From Crossiella sp. CA-258035 (GTDB lineage: Bacteria; Actinomycetota; Actinomycetes; Mycobacteriales; Pseudonocardiaceae), in assembly GCF_030064675.1 (NCBI RefSeq), contig NZ_CP116413.1:2884001-2948000 (forward strand): DNA of 64,000 nt, given 5' to 3'. Position numbers and translations under genes: made by a program. The stretch's first letter is position 1, and each line of letters begins with the position of its first letter. Positions 60,834 to 64,000 of this stretch are shown piece by piece. The notes beneath the pieces are model-generated. The model was not told where the DNA came from. It worked only from the letters and a program-made list of their open reading frames with translations, and ran no database searches.

Positions 60834-61698
60834 TCCGAAACCGGGCGAGCTGGGCATCCTCGGCCAGCTGCTCGGCGACCACCTGGACGCGGGCTACGAG
60901 GAGGCCCACCGCCGCCGCGACGGCGAACCCCCCAACCGGCGCAGCCACAAGCTCTGGCTGGTCACCGGCGCGCTGGTGGCCGGGCTGCTGCTGGGCGTGG
61001 CCGCCTCCGACGCCACCCAGCGCGCGCCCGGCGCGGACCAGACCCGGCGCAGCCTGGCCGACGACGTGGCCGCGGCCAGGGCCGAGACCGAGGAGCTGAG
61101 CCGCCGCGCCGCCGTGCTGGCCGCCGCGCTGGACCAGGCGCGAGGCAAGGCCCTCGATGGCGACGAGGCCGGCCGGGCCGAGCTGGAGCGGCTCAACGCG
61201 CTCACCGAGGCCGCAGGCGCCATCGCGGTGCGCGGGCCAGGGCTGGCCATCACCGTGCGCGACCCGATCGCCCGCGGCGAGCAGAACCACCAGAACGTGC
61301 TGGACCGCGACCTGCAGGTGCTGGTCAACGCGCTGTGGTCGAGCGGGGCCGAGGCGGTCGCGGTCGGCGGCGTCCGGCTCCAGCCCAGGGCCACCATCCG
61401 GCAGGCCGGCGGCGCGATGCTGGTGGACAACCGGCCGATCACCCAGCCCTACGTGCTGGAGGCGATCGGCCCGCCGGGGCAGATGCGCGAGGCGCTCTCG
61501 CACACCGAGGCCTACCGCCGCTTCCTCGCCTTCGCCGCCGACTACGGCACGGTGTTCACCGTGGAGAACCGGGACGAGCTGCGCCTGCCCGCCGCCGGGA
61601 TCACCGAGGGCCGCCTGGCCGCCACCCTCACCCCGCCCCCGCCCTCATCGGCCACGAGCACACCGCCGCCCACGAGCACACCGGGAGGAAAACGGTGA
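60823..61698 (+). CDS. DUF881 membrane protein, first copy
   Basis: A 291-residue protein. A cytoplasmic start (about 1-40) and one membrane helix (LVTGALVAGLLLGVAASDA) are followed by a coiled coil (ARAETEELSRRAAVLAAALDQ). The DUF881 domain (about 130-270, GAIAVRGPGLAITVRDPI; GAEAVAVGGVRLQPRATI) and a Pro/Ser tail complete it. It corresponds to Rv1823. DUF881 proteins lie in envelope or division gene clusters in Gram-positives; no biochemical role is settled. Start GTG 60823. Confidence 0.9.
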   Translation: MAADPKPGELGILGQLLGDHLDAGYEEAHRRRDGEPPNRRSHKLWLVTGALVAGLLLGVAASDATQRAPGADQTRRSLADDVAAARAETEELSRRAAVLAAALDQARGKALDGDEAGRAELERLNALTEAAGAIAVRGPGLAITVRDPIARGEQNHQNVLDRDLQVLVNALWSSGAEAVAVGGVRLQPRATIRQAGGAMLVDNRPITQPYVLEAIGPPGQMREALSHTEAYRRFLAFAADYGTVFTVENRDELRLPAAGITEGRLAATLTPPPPSSATSTPPPTSTPGGKR

Positions 61699-62027
61699 TC
61701 GCCCTGTTCGCCCTCGCGATGGGGGTCCTGCTCGGTCTGTGGCTGGACCCCACGGTGCCGGAATGGGCCCAGCCCTACCTGCCGATCGCCGTGGTGGCCG
61801 CGCTGGACGCGCTCTTCGGCGGCATCAGGGCCCGGCTGGACGGCAAGTTCGACGCCAAGGTCTTCGTGGTCTCCTTCGTCTCCAACGTGGTCATCGCCGC
61901 GCTGATCGTGTGGCTGGGCGACGAGCTGGGCGTGGGCGCGCAGCTGTCCACCGCGGTGGTGGTGGTCTTCGGCATCCGGATCTTCGGCAACGCCGCGGCC
62001 ATCCGTCGACACCTGTTCAAGGCCTGA
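61695..62027 (+). CDS. sbp: Small basic protein Sbp (DUF1290)
   Basis: A 110-residue membrane protein with three hydrophobic segments (IALFALAMGVLLGLWL, YLPIAVVAALDALFGGI, VSNVVIAALIVWLG). It contains DALFGGIRARLDGKFDAKVF, the family signature. It is the counterpart of Bacillus subtilis sbp and Rv1824. GTG 61695 overlaps the DUF881 stop (GTGA). Function unknown, with conserved linkage to DUF881 genes. Confidence 0.92.
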   Translation: MIALFALAMGVLLGLWLDPTVPEWAQPYLPIAVVAALDALFGGIRARLDGKFDAKVFVVSFVSNVVIAALIVWLGDELGVGAQLSTAVVVVFGIRIFGNAAAIRRHLFKA

Positions 62028-62028
62028 G

Positions 62029-62766
62029 ATGACCGGCAACGGGCTGCCCAAGCGCTCCGGCGCGAAACACCGGCTGATCAAGATCAGGGACAACCGCTGG
62101 GTCACCGGGTCGACCATGGTGGTGCTGTGCGTGGTGCTCGGCGTCGCGCTGGTCGCCCAGGTCAGGCGCACCCAGACCGGCGAGGGCCTGGCCGAGGCCC
62201 GCCCGCAGGACCTGGTGGTGCTGCTGGACGGGCTGCAGGAGCGCGAGGCCGCGCTGCGCAAGGAGATCGCCGAGTCCGAGGCCACCCTGCGCAAGCTCCA
62301 GGAGGGCGGCACCGCCTCGGCGGCCGCGCTGGAGGAGGCCAGGCGCAGGGCCACCGCGCTGGCCGTGCTCACCGGCACGGTGCCGGTGACCGGACCCGGA
62401 CTCCGGGTGGAGATCGGCGACGGGGCGGGCAAGCTGGGGCCGGAGGTGCTGCTGGACGTGATCCAGGAACTGCGCAACGCCGGCGCCGAGGCGGTGCAGA
62501 CCGGTCCGGTCCGGGTGGGCGTGGACACCGCGCTGACCGGCGCGGACGGCCTGGTCCGGATCGACGGGACCACGCTGATCCTGCCCTACGTGATCACGGC
62601 CATCGGCGATCCCCCTACTCTTGCCGCGGCACTGAACATCCCCGGCGGGGTGGTGGACACAGTGGAACGCAAGGGCGGCTCGACACGCATCCAGCAACAG
62701 GACCGCGTGGAGATCACCGCGTTGCGGGCGGAACGCAAGCAGAAATACGCTCGACCAGCCGGTTGA
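62029..62766 (+). CDS. DUF881 membrane protein, second copy
   Basis: A 245-residue paralogue of the first DUF881 protein, with a helix (TMVVLCVVLGVALVAQVRR), a coiled coil (LQEREAALRKEIAESEATLRKL) and the DUF881 domain (GTVPVTGPGLRVEIGDG; LRNAGAEAVQTGPVRVGV). It corresponds to Rv1825. Two DUF881 proteins flank Sbp, which suggests a membrane complex of the three. gcvH follows after 48 bases with its own ribosome site. Confidence 0.92.
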   Translation: MTGNGLPKRSGAKHRLIKIRDNRWVTGSTMVVLCVVLGVALVAQVRRTQTGEGLAEARPQDLVVLLDGLQEREAALRKEIAESEATLRKLQEGGTASAAALEEARRRATALAVLTGTVPVTGPGLRVEIGDGAGKLGPEVLLDVIQELRNAGAEAVQTGPVRVGVDTALTGADGLVRIDGTTLILPYVITAIGDPPTLAAALNIPGGVVDTVERKGGSTRIQQQDRVEITALRAERKQKYARPAG

Positions 62767-62814
62767 CACAAGGGTTGGTCGGCACGTCGCACCGGCACGG
62801 AAGGGGAACACTCG

Positions 62815-63201
62815 GTGAATGTGCCCGAGCAGTTGAAGTACACGGCGGACCACGAGTGGGTGCAGGTCACCGGCGATGGCGTGGTGCGCGTCGGCATCAC
62901 CGACTACGCGCAGAACGCACTGGGCGACGTGGTGTTCGTGCAGCCGCCCTCGGTGGGTGACACGGTCAAGGCCGGCGACAGCATCGGCGAGGTCGAGTCC
63001 ACCAAGAGCGTCTCCGACATCTACGCGCCGGTCGGCGGCGAGGTCACCGCGGTCAACGAGGCCGTGGTCACCGCGCCGGAGACGATCAACTCCGATCCCT
63101 TCGGCGAGGGCTGGCTGTTCGAGGTGCGCCTCGACGACGCCGCCGCGCTGGACGGCCTGCTGGACCCGGCCGCCTACGCCGAGAAGATCAGCGAAGCGTG
63201 A
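62815..63201 (+). CDS. gcvH: Glycine cleavage system H protein
   Basis: A 128-residue lipoyl carrier protein that shuttles the aminomethyl group in glycine cleavage. EQLKYTADHEWVQVTGDG is the family start. GEVESTKSVSDIYAPVGGEV contains the lipoylated Lys (about residue 65). The other gcv genes are not in the window. GTG 62815 follows GAAGGGG. It precedes garA, as in mycobacteria. Confidence 0.97.
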   Translation: MNVPEQLKYTADHEWVQVTGDGVVRVGITDYAQNALGDVVFVQPPSVGDTVKAGDSIGEVESTKSVSDIYAPVGGEVTAVNEAVVTAPETINSDPFGEGWLFEVRLDDAAALDGLLDPAAYAEKISEA

Positions 63202-63317
63202 TCTCGATCTTTCGCCGGCTCTTCGGCAAGCGCAGGAGCCGCTCAGGGAACGAACAGACCAACACGGTACGTTGGCAGGACACTTCGCAAGATCCATCGG
63301 GCACGAGGAGCACTCAG

Positions 63318-63773
63318 GTGAGCACGCACGACGGGCCCGGCGTTCCGCCGGAGCGTCCCGCAGAGTCCACTTCGGTCTTCCGGGCCGACTTCCTCGCCGA
63401 GGTCGAGGGCACCGAGACCGCGGCCCCAGAGCCGGCCATCTCCGGTGTCGACGCGCTGCCGGCCGGGTCCGCCCTGCTGGTGGTCAAGCGCGGCCCGAAC
63501 GCGGGCTCGCGCTTCCTGCTCGACCGCGACACCACCAGCTCGGGCCGCCACCCCGACAGCGACATCTTCCTCGACGACGTCACCGTCTCCCGGCGGCACG
63601 CCGAGTTCCGCCGTGAGGGCGGGGAGTTCGTCGTGGTCGACGTCGGCAGCCTCAACGGCACCTACGTCAACCGGGCCCCGGTGGACACCGCGGTGCTGGC
63701 CAACGGGGACGAGGTCCAGATCGGCAAGTTCCGACTGGTCTTCCTGACCGGCCCCGGCGCACCGGCTCAGTGA
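63318..63773 (+). CDS. garA: FHA-domain regulator GarA (OdhI)
   Basis: A 151-residue forkhead-associated protein that, unphosphorylated, binds and inhibits 2-oxoglutarate dehydrogenase and related enzymes. The FHA core ([49 protein letters not shown]) is nearly identical to the mycobacterial protein. Near the N-terminus [10 protein letters not shown] corresponds to the [10 protein letters not shown] phosphosite of PknB/PknG; the first Thr is Ser here and the second is kept. GTG 63318 is chosen for its GAGGAG 7 bases upstream and its length; a GTG at 63198 would add 40 unlike residues. Confidence 0.96.
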   Translation: MSTHDGPGVPPERPAESTSVFRADFLAEVEGTETAAPEPAISGVDALPAGSALLVVKRGPNAGSRFLLDRDTTSSGRHPDSDIFLDDVTVSRRHAEFRREGGEFVVVDVGSLNGTYVNRAPVDTAVLANGDEVQIGKFRLVFLTGPGAPAQ

Positions 63774-64000
63774 CGGCGGCCGGGCGGCCCCAGCATGGTG
63801 GCCTCAGCATCGGCACGGTGCTCTCGCAGCTCCGGGCCGAGTTCCCCGAGGTGACCATCTCCAAGATCCGGTTCCTGGAGTCGGAAGGCTTGGTCCGCCC
63901 GGCGCGTACCCCGTCGGGGTACCGCCAGTTCTCGCCGGTCGACGTCGAACGCCTCCGCTTCGTGCTCGCCGCGCAGCGGGACCACTACCTGCCGCTCAAG
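63770..64000 (+). CDS. MerR-family regulator, 3' end outside window
   Basis: The first 77 codons of a MerR-type regulator. [54 protein letters not shown] is the winged-helix domain. It corresponds in position and sequence to Rv1828. GTG 63770 overlaps the garA stop (GTGA). The frame is open to the right edge. Confidence 0.93.
   Translation, partial: MTAAGRPQHGGLSIGTVLSQLRAEFPEVTISKIRFLESEGLVRPARTPSGYRQFSPVDVERLRFVLAAQRDHYLPLK

Noticed and set aside
63198-63317. Upstream GTG start for garA overlapping gcvH
   Set aside because: The extra 40 residues do not resemble GarA, and GAGGAG stands 7 bases before the GTG at 63318.

Overview
The window is high-GC, almost gap-free actinobacterial DNA with ATGA/GTGA start-stop overlaps, many GTG starts, a complete Mce operon, a DinB-type protein of the mycothiol-using kind and the mycobacterial-type pgsA2-DUF881-sbp-DUF881-gcvH-garA-merR gene order. 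It most resembles a soil actinomycete of the Pseudonocardiales; I cannot name the genus. I saw no insertion sequence, prophage, CRISPR array, tRNA or rRNA.

Layout. (1) 1-11.5 kb: the 3' part of an aldehyde dehydrogenase gene, a frameshifted SDR gene, then one operon of two YrbE permeases, MceA-F and two Mce-associated proteins (lipid or sterol import). (2) 11.5-12.4 kb: an ArsR regulator with its SRPBCC partner. (3) 12.4-31.3 kb: secreted glycosidases (GH18 chitinase with a DasR-type site, a large GH92 mannosidase with a LacI-like palindrome, an AbfB-GH43 enzyme), a serine hydrolase, a metzincin protease, a secreted lipase with an acyl-CoA synthetase, two TetR regulators and several small unknowns. 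(4) 31.3-52.1 kb: a catabolic island described below. (5) 52.1-54.3 kb: glmS behind a small unknown gene. (6) 54.3-58.3 kb: CheR-PAS, STAS/HATPase, CheB and STAS signalling genes without any flagellar or chemotaxis genes. (7) 58.3-64 kb: small unknowns, then the pgsA2-to-merR block, cut by the right edge.

The most interesting region is 31.3-52.1 kb. It holds tryptophan 2,3-dioxygenase, kynureninase and a probable kynurenine formamidase, which turn tryptophan into anthranilate, with an Lrp/AsnC regulator divergent from kynA. Close by are a 2-aminobenzoate-CoA ligase, a fused flavin monooxygenase/Old-Yellow-Enzyme reductase like 2-aminobenzoyl-CoA monooxygenase/reductase, two SDRs, RidA, a MenB/BadI-like crotonase, a thiolase and a PaaX-family regulator. 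Together these look like a complete route tryptophan to anthranilate to anthraniloyl-CoA to dearomatised, ring-opened acyl-CoA. The monooxygenase gene heads an operon that also encodes an ADP-forming acyl-CoA synthetase, an AMP-forming synthetase and a B12-type acyl-CoA mutase large subunit with an unusual substrate pocket. The same 12-bp palindrome, TGACGAC(C/A)GTCA, sits in three divergent promoters of this island and nowhere else that I noticed, so it is probably the operator of one regulon.

Other structural signals: two tetO-like operators 21 bp apart, a 59-bp imperfect inverted repeat at 43.3 kb, and an over-represented 13-bp near-palindrome (GTCCACAGTGGAC / GTCCGAAGTGGAC) scattered inside genes.
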